Below are positions 33,147 to 41,399 of a stretch of DNA of 64,000 nt, one piece after another; positions within the stretch are counted from its first letter, which is position 1, and each line of letters begins with the position of its first letter. A model generated the notes under the pieces. The model was not told where the DNA came from. It searched no databases and was given only the letters and a program-made list of their open reading frames with translations. Origin of the DNA: CAYNRG01 sp047973125 (GTDB taxonomy: Bacteria; Bacillota_I; Bacilli_A; Erysipelotrichales; Erysipelotrichaceae); NCBI GenBank assembly GCA_047973125.1, contig JBKEBK010000025.1, positions 62,001 to 126,000 of the forward strand, written 5' to 3'. The position numbers and the translations under genes are program-made.

Positions 33147-36080
33147 ATGTCAGATAACAACGATTTAAATAAAAAAGAAACCCAAAAAAATAAGAAACCT
33201 AAAAATGTTAAAAAAACTAGTTCTAGTTCTAAGAAAACTACAACAAAAACAAAAAATAAAGTCGATAATAAATCAGCACTTTTAAATGAGCAAAAAAAAG
33301 AAAAACCAAAAAAAGGAAATAGTAAAAAGAAAAAAGAAGATAATATAGAAGAAAATGAAAATAAGGTTGAAATTACTAAAACTGAAATAAGTGAATCAGA
33401 AAAAAATAATAAATCTAATAAAGAAGATAGAGATACTAAAAACGAAGAGAATACAGATGAAATTACTGATAAACAAGATATTAATGATGAAACTCTAAGT
33501 AAAAAAGTTGATGATAAATTAGAAACAGATAAAACAACTAATAATTTAAATGATAATGAAAAGCATTATGAAGAAACAATAATTTTAAAAAAGATTACGG
33601 ATATTGAAGACATTGAAAAAAGTAAAAAGAAAAAATCATCTTTTTTTAAAAAATTTCTAGCAACAATTATTATTTTGATTATATCATTCGGACTAATTAT
33701 AACTTTATTATTTTCTTATTTTGCATTTAATATTATTAAAAATAGGCCAGAGCTTAATATAAATGATTTTGTATCAGAGGAGTCTTCTATTATTTATGAT
33801 AATGAAGGTTTAGTAGTTTCTGAATTAGGTGCATATTTAAGAGAGAATGTAAAATACGAAGATTTGCCAACATCAGTAATCGATGCTTTTGTATCAATAG
33901 AGGATTCTCGATATTTTTCTCATCCAGGATTTGATATTCCACGATTTACCAAAGCATTAATTGAAAATATTAAGACCATGAGCTTTGAACAAGGTGGATC
34001 AACATTTACAATGCAACTAGTAAAAAATACTTATTTTACAATTGATAGTATTGAAAATTCTAAATTAGCAACAAAATCAATTGATAGAAAATTACAAGAA
34101 ATATTTTTAGCATTAGAGTTAGAAAACATAATGAACAAAGATGAAATATTGGTAAAATATTTAAATAAACTTAACTTTGGAGGCAATATAAGAGGAATCC
34201 AAAAAGCTTCCCTATACTATTTTGGAAAAAATGTTTATGAATTAAATCTATCTGAGTCAGCTCTTTTAGCTGGTATCGTAAACCTTCCAAATGCATTTAA
34301 TCCATATAATTATCTTGATAGAGCAACCGACAGAAGAAATACTGTATTGGATCTAATGGTTAGACACGGTTATATAAGTGATGAGGAAGCCGCTCTTGCA
34401 AAAGCTATAAAAGTAGAAGATTTATTAATTGGAGAAAATTATGTTAATCCTCATTCTCAAGGTGAAAATCAAAGTTATATAGATGCTGTAGTTGAGGAGG
34501 TAATTGCCCTTACTGGTAAAGACCCTTCTTTAAACAGTATGAAGATTTACACTTATATGGATAAGGAAGTACAAAGTGCTATTGAGGATATACAAAATGG
34601 AGATAGTAAAGTTGTATTCCCTGATGACCTTATGCAAACTGCAATGATTTCTATCGATAATCGAACTGGAGCAATTGTAGGTGTAGGTGGTGGTAGAAAT
34701 TATGAAGGTGCTAGACTTTTAAATAGAGCAACACAAGGGTTCAAGCAACCAGGATCATCAGTTAAACCATTCTTATCATATGCCCTTGCTTTTGAACATT
34801 TGTATTGGTCAAATAAGCATGTATTAACAGATAGACCCTATGTATATCGTGGTGGAACATTATTAATGAAAAATTATGACGGTAAGTATCGTGGTGATAT
34901 TTTGATTGATCAAGCATTGGCCCAATCACTAAACATCCCAGCAATTGAAACATTACAAGAGGTTATTGATAAAATTGGAAAAGAAGAAGTTGCTAAATAC
35001 CTTCAAACAATAGGTTTTTCAAAAGTAACTGAAGATAATTTTGATATAAGTTTTGCTATTGGTGGTAATGCATTTGTAACTACTGTATTAGAAATGGCTG
35101 GTGCTCATGCAACAATCATAAACAAAGGTGTATATAACAAGCCGCACACAATTCAAAAGATTGTTATGCAAGATGGTACAACTATATATCCAGAAAACAC
35201 AAGCATTAAAGTTCTAAGTTCAGGGGCAGCCTATCTAACTGCTCAATTAATGGAATACTGTGTTGATGGACCATATATAAATTATATGCAAATTCTTAGA
35301 AGAAAATTTCCGGTATATGCAAAATCAGGAACTTCTGATTGGGGTAGTGATGGACCAACATTTAATATTCCTCGTGGAGCCGCAAAAGATAAATGGATGG
35401 TTTCTTCTACTACCGAATACACTAATGCAGTTTGGGTAGGATACGATAAAGGAGTTAAAGATAAAGATACATATTTCAGTAACAGCAAAAGTAGACTTAA
35501 TATACCTGGAAATATTTCAAGTATATTATTAGATGTTTTAAATAGTAAAGAAACTTCTAACCCTTCAAGTATAGAAAAACCAAATGATATTGAAACAATA
35601 ACTTATGTACTTGGAAGCTATCCTTATGCATATTTAGAATCTTGGATGAGTCCATCTCTTGCTACAACTGCTGAGATTAGAAAAGGACATCCAGAACTAA
35701 CAAGTATTAATGAATCATTTTCAGAAAGTACTGTATCAAACACATTAAGCGGTCTAGATGTAAATGTTCTTGAAGATGGTACATTAACTGTAACGTGGCA
35801 CGCAGGTGGAAGATGTGCCAATGGTACAAAAGATCTAAGCTTAGAGACAGTTAAAGGCTATATACACGCTACAGGAGCTTGTATACTCGATCCAGCAATA
35901 GTTTATGGTACACCAAGTTATCAAGCAACAGTATATATAGATGGCGCTGCTGTAAAAGATATTCATAGTGATAATGGATATTATTATGGTTGGCCAGGAG
36001 AAATCTATGGTGCAGTAAAAGTTTGTGGAACTTTATATTCAGGATCATCAACTAGCAATACCGTTTGTGCAACACCGTAA
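33147..36080 (+). CDS. Class A penicillin-binding protein (PBP1a/PonA-like) with long charged N-terminal tail
   Basis: Bifunctional peptidoglycan synthase of 977 residues. A Lys/Glu/Asn-rich cytoplasmic tail (1-165) precedes one transmembrane helix (about 170-196). The GT51 glycosyltransferase has catalytic Glu252 in IEDSRYFSHPG and QGGSTFTMQLVKN. The transpeptidase has Ser537 in the SSVK motif (537-540), SLN (594-596) and KSGT (726-729). The last 150 residues form an Fn3-like or stalk region with four cysteines (RCANG, GACIL, KVCGT, TVCAT) that could make two disulfides. Monocistronic, divergent from dnaE, with a terminator. The N-terminal tail is much longer than the usual 20-80 residues. 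Confidence 0.93.
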   Translation: MSDNNDLNKKETQKNKKPKNVKKTSSSSKKTTTKTKNKVDNKSALLNEQKKEKPKKGNSKKKKEDNIEENENKVEITKTEISESEKNNKSNKEDRDTKNEENTDEITDKQDINDETLSKKVDDKLETDKTTNNLNDNEKHYEETIILKKITDIEDIEKSKKKKSSFFKKFLATIIILIISFGLIITLLFSYFAFNIIKNRPELNINDFVSEESSIIYDNEGLVVSELGAYLRENVKYEDLPTSVIDAFVSIEDSRYFSHPGFDIPRFTKALIENIKTMSFEQGGSTFTMQLVKNTYFTIDSIENSKLATKSIDRKLQEIFLALELENIMNKDEILVKYLNKLNFGGNIRGIQKASLYYFGKNVYELNLSESALLAGIVNLPNAFNPYNYLDRATDRRNTVLDLMVRHGYISDEEAALAKAIKVEDLLIGENYVNPHSQGENQSYIDAVVEEVIALTGKDPSLNSMKIYTYMDKEVQSAIEDIQNGDSKVVFPDDLMQTAMISIDNRTGAIVGVGGGRNYEGARLLNRATQGFKQPGSSVKPFLSYALAFEHLYWSNKHVLTDRPYVYRGGTLLMKNYDGKYRGDILIDQALAQSLNIPAIETLQEVIDKIGKEEVAKYLQTIGFSKVTEDNFDISFAIGGNAFVTTVLEMAGAHATIINKGVYNKPHTIQKIVMQDGTTIYPENTSIKVLSSGAAYLTAQLMEYCVDGPYINYMQILRRKFPVYAKSGTSDWGSDGPTFNIPRGAAKDKWMVSSTTEYTNAVWVGYDKGVKDKDTYFSNSKSRLNIPGNISSILLDVLNSKETSNPSSIEKPNDIETITYVLGSYPYAYLESWMSPSLATTAEIRKGHPELTSINESFSESTVSNTLSGLDVNVLEDGTLTVTWHAGGRCANGTKDLSLETVKGYIHATGACILDPAIVYGTPSYQATVYIDGAAVKDIHSDNGYYYGWPGEIYGAVKVCGTLYSGSSTSNTVCATP

Positions 36081-36083
36081 AAT

Positions 36084-36126
36084 AAAAAGTAGATTTAGTA
36101 ATGTTAACTTAATCTACTTTTTTTTA
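36084..36126 (+). terminator. Intrinsic terminator of the PBP gene
   Basis: AAAAAGTAGATT (36085-36096) pairs with AATCTACTTTTT (36111-36122), plus T-run. Beyond it, 36127-36324 is AT-rich and gene-free, holding an 18-bp palindrome (CTTTATCG-CT-CGATAAAG, 36272-36289). Confidence 0.8.
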
Positions 36127-36324
36127 TAAAAAAAATGTCAGTTTTTTAATCACCAACAACAAATTATTTATAGCCATTTTTATGTAGTATTTTATTATAT
36201 ATAGTATTTTTTCTTTAGTAATTAAAAAAAATTATATAAAATTAACCTATATAACCGTGTTTTTCGTTTTTCTTTATCGCTCGATAAAGTGTAGCCGAAC
36301 ACCTTGATTTTAGTAGATGATAAA

Positions 36325-36361
36325 GTAAAAAAAAGTGTTAGTTTTGTTTTAACCAACACCA
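36325..36361 (-). terminator. Intrinsic terminator after gpsA
   Basis: Minus strand GTGTTGGTT (36359-36351) pairs with AACTAACAC (36343-36335, one G-U pair), followed by TTTTTTTT. A diverged second copy of the same sequence, without an obvious stem, lies at about 36130-36160. Confidence 0.75.
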
Positions 36362-36378
36362 TTTTTATAGAACCTATA

Positions 36379-37371
36379 TTATTCAGACTTTAAGTCCCTT
36401 GACATAAGTTCCTTAATTGCTAGATCAGGTTTTTTACCTTCATATAATACACGATATATCTCAGCAGTTATTGGCATATCAATACCCTGCTTTATAGATT
36501 CTAAATAGATAACCTTTACTGCATTAACACCCTCAACAGTTTTCTTGTTTTCTTTCCAAAATTTTTCAGAAGAGTTATCCGTTCCAATTTTATATCCAGC
36601 TTGAAAATTCCTAGAGTGTTTTGAAGTGCAAGTAACTATTAAATCACCAACACCTGTTAAACCCAGGTAAGTTTCTGGTTTAGCTCCTTGCTTAATTCCA
36701 TATCTTGAAATTTCTGCCAATCCTCTTGTCATTAAAGCAGCACGAGCATTATCTCCTTGATTTAATCCTGAAAGAATCCCACTAGCAATAGCCATAATAT
36801 TTTTTAAAGCTACTCCCACTTCTGCTCCAACAACATCGGTATTGGTATAAACTCTAAACTTATTATTCGAAAATAATTTTTGTACAACAATGGCAGAATC
36901 AATATTTTCGCAAACTGCATTAATACTAGTCAGTAACCCTAACACCACTTCTTCTGCATGAGATGGACCAATTAAAGATACCACATCTATAAGCTTACTT
37001 GAAGGTATACTATTTTTAATTGTAACTGATAATCTTTCATGAGTGTCTGGATGAAACCCTTTTGCAACATTAATTACAATAACTTTTTTTTCAATTACAT
37101 TGGTTAATTTTTTACAAATTTCTTCAATTGCATTAGTAGGAATAGCTAAAAGAACTATATCTGCATCGCTAATACAATTAAAATCGGTTGTTGCTTTGAT
37201 TCTAGTATCTAAAATTACATCATCAAAATACTTTGTGTTTTGATGATTATCGTTAATATCAGAAACTTCATCATCATTTATACCCCAAATAGTAACGTCT
37301 TGATTGTTCTCTGCAAGAACTTGAGCTAAGGCTGTCCCCCAACTTCCACTTCCTAAAATATATGTTTTCAT
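36379..37371 (-). CDS. gpsA: NAD(P)H-dependent glycerol-3-phosphate dehydrogenase
   Basis: Makes sn-glycerol 3-phosphate from dihydroxyacetone phosphate for phospholipid synthesis. 330 residues; N-terminal Rossmann motif GSGSWGTALAQVLAEN (7-22), KGFHPDTHERLS, and catalytic domain with VGVALKNIMAIASGI (catalytic Lys) and GLTGVGDLIVTCTS are visible. Last gene of the run beginning with the unknown tail-anchored protein and cmk-der. In Bacillus the order der-gpsA is also conserved. AAAGAG precedes ATG 37371; five bases separate it from der. Confidence 0.96.
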   Translation of the reverse strand: MKTYILGSGSWGTALAQVLAENNQDVTIWGINDDEVSDINDNHQNTKYFDDVILDTRIKATTDFNCISDADIVLLAIPTNAIEEICKKLTNVIEKKVIVINVAKGFHPDTHERLSVTIKNSIPSSKLIDVVSLIGPSHAEEVVLGLLTSINAVCENIDSAIVVQKLFSNNKFRVYTNTDVVGAEVGVALKNIMAIASGILSGLNQGDNARAALMTRGLAEISRYGIKQGAKPETYLGLTGVGDLIVTCTSKHSRNFQAGYKIGTDNSSEKFWKENKKTVEGVNAVKVIYLESIKQGIDMPITAEIYRVLYEGKKPDLAIKELMSRDLKSE

Positions 37372-37376
37372 ACTCT

Positions 37377-38684
37377 TTACCCTTTTTCTCTAACTATAAT
37401 TCTAATTGGAGAACCATTAAATCCAAACGATTCTCTAAGTCTATTTTCAATGTATCTTCTATAACTAAAGTGCATTAAATCAGGATTATTTACAGACAAA
37501 ACAAAAGTAGGTGGAGCTGTAGTAACCTGAGTTGCATAATATATCTTTAGTCTTTTCCCGTTAATAGCAGGTGCTGGAGTCATCATTTGTGCATCCAATA
37601 CAACTTCATTTAAAATATTTGTAGCAATTCTTAATTTACTGTAATTATAGACATCTTTAATCATTGGCAATACATTATGTACTTTTTGCTTTGTTAAAGC
37701 AGATAAGAATAAGATTGGAGCATAACTTAAATATAAAAACTCTGACCTTATTAACTCTGTAATCTCATTCATAGTCTTATCATCTTTGTTTACTGTATCC
37801 CATTTATTATATACTATAATTATCGGTTTTCCCGCCTCATGAGCATATCCTGCAACGTGCTTATCTTGATCAACAATTCCTTTTTCACCATCAAGCAAAA
37901 ACAAAATAACATCAGCTCTTTCAATCGCTGACATTGCTCTTAAAACAGAATATTTTTCAATTTTTACGTAAACCTTACCTCTTTTTCTGATACCTGCAGT
38001 ATCAATAATTACATAGTCATCATCATCTTTTGAAAATGATGTATCAATAGCATCCCTTGTGGTACCCTCAATTTCACTAACAATTACTCTATCTTCATTT
38101 AATATAGCATTTACTAAGCTTGATTTTCCTACATTTGGTCTTCCAATACACGCAAATTTAATTCTTTCTGCATAATCATCAACAACTTCTTTTGGAAATA
38201 AATTAACTGTTTCATCAAGTAAGTCACCAATACCAATACCATGAATTCCACTAACTGCATACGGATCACCTAAGCCTAAATTATAGAACTCATACTTGTT
38301 ATCTATTTGTCCAATGTCATCAATTTTATTAACAGCGAGTAAAACAGGTTTATTTTGTCTTTTTAATATATTAGCAATATACTCATCATCAATTGTTATA
38401 CCCTCTTTTCCAGATACAACAAAAATAATTACATCAGACTCATCAATTGCGATTTCAACCTGTGCTTTAATTTCTTCTTGAAATGGTTGATCTAGTAATT
38501 GAATACCACCTGTATCAATCACTCTGAATTCTTTTGTAAGCCATTCTCCTTTGGCATATATTCTATCCCTTGTTACACCTGCTGTATCCTCAACGATGGA
38601 ATATCTCTCACCAATAAAACGATTAAAAATTGTTGATTTTCCTACATTTGGTCTTCCGACAATTGCAACTATTCCATCTATCAT
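37377..38684 (-). CDS. der: Double-domain ribosome-biogenesis GTPase Der (EngA)
   Basis: Two tandem GTPase domains: first with GRPNVGKST (about 10-18), DTGGI and NKID; second with GRPNVGKSSLVN (about 182-193), DTAGIRKR and NKWD. A C-terminal KH-like domain (TTAPPTFVLSVN) completes the 435 residues. Der is needed for 50S assembly. It lies between cmk and gpsA, 4 bases after cmk and 5 before gpsA, so translation is likely coupled. Confidence 0.97.
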   Translation of the reverse strand: MIDGIVAIVGRPNVGKSTIFNRFIGERYSIVEDTAGVTRDRIYAKGEWLTKEFRVIDTGGIQLLDQPFQEEIKAQVEIAIDESDVIIFVVSGKEGITIDDEYIANILKRQNKPVLLAVNKIDDIGQIDNKYEFYNLGLGDPYAVSGIHGIGIGDLLDETVNLFPKEVVDDYAERIKFACIGRPNVGKSSLVNAILNEDRVIVSEIEGTTRDAIDTSFSKDDDDYVIIDTAGIRKRGKVYVKIEKYSVLRAMSAIERADVILFLLDGEKGIVDQDKHVAGYAHEAGKPIIIVYNKWDTVNKDDKTMNEITELIRSEFLYLSYAPILFLSALTKQKVHNVLPMIKDVYNYSKLRIATNILNEVVLDAQMMTPAPAINGKRLKIYYATQVTTAPPTFVLSVNNPDLMHFSYRRYIENRLRESFGFNGSPIRIIVREKG

Positions 38685-38688
38685 TTAA

Positions 38689-39348
38689 TTACCTCAATTC
38701 CTTTTTTAAAACTAATTTTTCTATATCACTAACAACTTCTTCAATTGTTAAATTTGATGTATCTAACTCAATTGCATCTTCTGCTTTTTTTAAAGGTGAA
38801 ATTTCCCTGTTTGAATCCTGAAAATCTCTTTTATTAATTTGATCTACTAATTCTTCTAATTCACAATCTACACCATTTTTTTTATACTCTAGATATCTTC
38901 TCATAGCTCTTACTTTAGGATCTGCAGTTAGAAATATCTTTAAATCTGCATCAGGCAATACAACTGTCCCTATGTCTCTACCATCCATGACAATTCCTCT
39001 ATCCTTAGCAATATCACGCTGTAAACTTACCATTTCATTTCTAACACTCACTAACTTAGCAACCTCACTGGCAGCAGATGAAATTTCTAAATCTCTTATT
39101 GCACTTGTTACATCTACACCATTTAAAATAATATTTGACTTTTCAATTCTTAGATCCATTTTTTTAATTAAAGAAGCAATTTTAACTTCATCATTTAATT
39201 TTACATTATTTTTTAATGCATTATAAGCAACGCAGCGATACATTACTCCTGTATCTAAGTATTTGTAATTTAATCTTAATGCCAATTCCTTTGCAATCGT
39301 GCCTTTACCAGCGGCAGTAGGCCCATCTATTGCAATATTTAAACTCAT
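38689..39348 (-). CDS. cmk: Cytidylate kinase
   Basis: Phosphorylates CMP/dCMP with ATP. 219 residues: P-loop GPTAAGKGTIAKELA (8-22), LDTGVMYRC, GRDIGTVVLPDADLKIFLTA, and the substrate-binding REISPL/KDFQDSNRE-type region are visible (KRDFQDSNRE). Usual length is 220-230. The start ATG 39348 nearly touches the preceding unknown gene (stop at 39350), and der follows after 4 bases. In Bacilli cmk is normally followed by rpsA/ypfD; here der comes directly. Confidence 0.96.
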   Translation of the reverse strand: MSLNIAIDGPTAAGKGTIAKELALRLNYKYLDTGVMYRCVAYNALKNNVKLNDEVKIASLIKKMDLRIEKSNIILNGVDVTSAIRDLEISSAASEVAKLVSVRNEMVSLQRDIAKDRGIVMDGRDIGTVVLPDADLKIFLTADPKVRAMRRYLEYKKNGVDCELEELVDQINKRDFQDSNREISPLKKAEDAIELDTSNLTIEEVVSDIEKLVLKKELR

Positions 39349-39349
39349 A

Positions 39350-40369
39350 TTAAATGAATCCTCTATTTAAAAGAATCCAATAAATTGCAATACCTACAAC
39401 AACTAAACATAGTAAAATAAATACAATTAAGATAAAATTAAGCATTCTATTAGAACTATGAAACTTCTCTTCCATTTCATTTAGATTATCTTTGTACCCA
39501 TTAAGTTCTACCTTCATCTGCGATGTTTCTTTAGCAATTTCACTATTTATCGCCTGTTCAATAGATTCATCATGTCTATAATTTTGAACTTGTTGTACTT
39601 CTTGTTTATTCATAGTTTGATTTGCAAGTTGTTGATCTTTATATTTAATAAATTCATCTTGAAAATCATTTGTTTTTATTTCTTGAGCACTTGATTGATG
39701 AGGAGAATTTTCTTCAAAAGAAAAGTTAATTTTTTTCTTTTCAACCGCACTTGTTGGTTGATGAAAATCTACATTATCAACATTTACTGTTTTCTTATTT
39801 TCTACATTATTCCACAACTCTAACGATGAAGTTTCAATGTTAGGTCTTCTATTTATTTTTACTTCTTGATTCGGACTTTGTACATCTGAAAACCTACTCT
39901 CAAGCATATCTTCACCACGAATTTCTTTTAATAATTTTGATTGAAGTTGATCTTCTGTAGTTATTCCTTGATTTTGATTGTATTTTTTTACTTCATTTAA
40001 AATTTCTTCATCTAAATACTCATTATCAAAAACTTTCATTTTTTGAGTATTATTCATTAATCTTTCTTCTTCAACCTTTTCCTTGTTTGTTTTAAATCTC
40101 TCATTAAAAAAACTTGTTGCTTTATCTTCTTCAAAAGAATCATTCATTTCCTTTTTATCAAAAACATCATCCATCCAAATTTCTTGTCGAACGCGTTTTG
40201 CTTGAGTCTTTTCTTTTGGTAAACTTACTGTTTCAAATTCATTTTCATCTATTTTATTTAATCTATTTAAATACTGTGACAAATCATTAGGTGCATTTTT
40301 TTCTTCTGCTTGATTTTCTAAACCATCTCTTAATTCTTTGTATCTTTCTGTACGTGAATATTTACCCAT
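39350..40369 (-). CDS. Tail-anchored acidic protein of unknown function
   Basis: 339 residues that I do not assign to a family. Residues 1-285 are hydrophilic, rich in Glu/Lys/Asn/Gln and probably largely disordered, with short patches that look conserved (SRTERYKELRDGLE at 5-18; RQEIWMDDVFDKKE at about 81-94; YLDEEILNEVKKYNQNQG). A coiled-coil-like stretch (EQAINSEIAKETSQM to about 300) leads into one C-terminal membrane helix (about 309-334) with a short LNRGFI end. Topology suggests a cytoplasmic domain tethered to the membrane. It is first in the operon with cmk-der-gpsA, has an AGGAGG site and an extended -10 promoter. Confidence 0.75.
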   Translation of the reverse strand: MGKYSRTERYKELRDGLENQAEEKNAPNDLSQYLNRLNKIDENEFETVSLPKEKTQAKRVRQEIWMDDVFDKKEMNDSFEEDKATSFFNERFKTNKEKVEEERLMNNTQKMKVFDNEYLDEEILNEVKKYNQNQGITTEDQLQSKLLKEIRGEDMLESRFSDVQSPNQEVKINRRPNIETSSLELWNNVENKKTVNVDNVDFHQPTSAVEKKKINFSFEENSPHQSSAQEIKTNDFQDEFIKYKDQQLANQTMNKQEVQQVQNYRHDESIEQAINSEIAKETSQMKVELNGYKDNLNEMEEKFHSSNRMLNFILIVFILLCLVVVGIAIYWILLNRGFI

Positions 40370-40393
40370 ATAAACCTCCTAATATTTTATATA

Positions 40394-40402
40394 ATTATAC
40401 CA
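40394..40402 (-). promoter_or_regulatory. Extended -10 promoter of the unknown-cmk-der-gpsA operon
   Basis: Minus strand TGGTATAAT; the -35 region (ATGCAC at 17 bases) is weak. About 20 bases upstream of the AGGAGG site. Confidence 0.55.
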
Positions 40403-40422
40403 TATTATTATAATGAGTGCAT

Positions 40423-40453
40423 AAAAAAAAGACTTTTTAAAAAAGACTTTTTT
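40423..40453 (-). terminator. Tandem A5-6/GTC/T6-8 elements after ribU
   Basis: Minus strand reads AAAAAAGTCTTTTTT then AAAAAGTCTTTTTTTT, two adjacent A-T stems with 3-base loops overlapping the ribU stop. They lack the usual G-C core, but the T-tract position fits a weak terminator before the next promoter. Confidence 0.35.
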
Positions 40454-41042
40454 ACTTTAAAAGTGGCGATACCCTCTTGTACATTATTATTGTAACAATT
40501 GAAACCATCACTGCTTTTAATGCGTTAAAAGGTGAAGTTGCAAAGAGCACAAATGTTAAAGAATCTTTAATATATGGAAATATATTTTGACCTAATAAAA
40601 CTATCTGTTCAATTGGAAATCCATAGTTACTGTACATAGGTAAAATTATAAAATAATTTAAAAGACCACCAATAATAACCATCGAAATACTACCCAAAAT
40701 AAGTCCATAAACCGCTCCTTTAAAGGTTTTATTTAGCTTAAAGTAGTAATAACTTGCTGGAACTACAAGTGCAATACCTATTAGCAAATTAGCAATTTCT
40801 CCAACATATCCAGTTGTTGATCCATTATATAGTACATTAAATAAAATCTTTAAAGATTCTATTGATACTGCAGCCAAAGGACCTAGCGCAAATCCTCCAA
40901 TTAATACTGCAACCTCACTAAAGTCCATTTTATAAAAAGATGGTGCTATTGGTAATGGAAATTCAAAAATCATTAATACAAAGGCAATTACAGATAGAAT
41001 CGCAATCTTGGTCATTCTTTTAATCTTGTTGTTTTTAGTCAT
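40452..41042 (-). CDS. ribU: ECF transporter riboflavin-binding subunit RibU
   Basis: S component of an energy-coupling factor transporter, 196 residues with about six membrane helices. The family signature is seen at the N-terminus (KIAILSVIAFVLMIFEFPLP) and in the substrate region (FYKMDFSEVAVLIGGFALGP). The FMN riboswitch immediately upstream fixes the substrate as riboflavin or a close flavin. The shared EcfA1-A2-T module must be encoded elsewhere. Start ATG 41042 follows AGGAGG. Next upstream is an unrelated ABC cassette whose last small ORF ends inside the ribU promoter. Confidence 0.93.
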   Translation of the reverse strand: MTKNNKIKRMTKIAILSVIAFVLMIFEFPLPIAPSFYKMDFSEVAVLIGGFALGPLAAVSIESLKILFNVLYNGSTTGYVGEIANLLIGIALVVPASYYYFKLNKTFKGAVYGLILGSISMVIIGGLLNYFIILPMYSNYGFPIEQIVLLGQNIFPYIKDSLTFVLFATSPFNALKAVMVSIVTIIMYKRVSPLLK

Positions 41043-41116
41043 TTTTTCCTCCTATTCGACTACCTCTTATTCAAGAGTCTTTATAAAACATTCGGGTAGT
41101 TTTCAAAAAAGAAAAA

Positions 41117-41233
41117 ACATTCTTCCATCCAGACTTTACTGTCGCCACTGGAATCAAACCAGTTCAACCAACAATTAGTTGGCTCGCGGGGTATACCGCC
41201 GGTCGGGAATTTCACCCTGCCCTGAAGCTTTAC
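41117..41233 (-). promoter_or_regulatory. FMN riboswitch (RFN element)
   Basis: On the minus strand the conserved RFN blocks appear in order: AGGGCAGGGTGAAATTCCCG, ACCGGCGGTA, CCCGCGAGCC, a variable GGTTTGATTCCAGTGG arm, CCGACAGTA-like GCGACAGTAAAGTCTGGAT and GGAAGAA. It binds FMN and lowers expression of the downstream riboflavin importer. Between the aptamer and ribU, ACTACC can pair with GGTAGT around an inner CTCTT/AAGAG stem, a candidate expression platform; a clear terminator was not identified. Confidence 0.95.
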
Positions 41234-41239
41234 AAATTA

Positions 41240-41248
41240 ATTATATCA
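41240..41248 (-). promoter_or_regulatory. Extended -10 promoter of the riboswitch-ribU transcript
   Basis: Minus strand TGATATAAT, with TAGAAA at the -35 position (17 bases). Start near 41233 coincides with the 5' edge of the aptamer. The element overlaps the last codons of the small ORF at 41241-41399. Confidence 0.6.
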
Positions 41249-41399
41249 TAATAATTTTTATATTTCTATAATAGCTTTTTATTAAGTTAAAATATCCTAA
41301 GTAAGTCATCGTTTCTTTATAATTCAAAAAATCAGATTTTTCAAATATAACAGGTTCAACATGCAGACTCTTATTAATTATTTTTATGTCTAGTCCCAT
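41241..41399 (-). CDS. 52-residue ORF overlapping the ABC permease gene, unknown
   Basis: Intact frame of 52 codons, starting at ATG 41399 inside the last codons of the ABC permease gene (10-base overlap) with GTGAGG five bases upstream. The product begins MGLDIKIINKSLHVEP, has a mixed charged middle (EKSDFLNYKETMTYLGYFN) and a basic or hydrophobic end (NIKIIMI). I recognise no family; the YLGYFNLIKSY portion is only loosely reminiscent of Abi-type N-termini and should not be read as an assignment. The overlap and ribosome site argue for translational coupling, so it could be a third component of the cassette or a truncated remnant. Confidence 0.45.
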   Translation of the reverse strand: MGLDIKIINKSLHVEPVIFEKSDFLNYKETMTYLGYFNLIKSYYRNIKIIMI

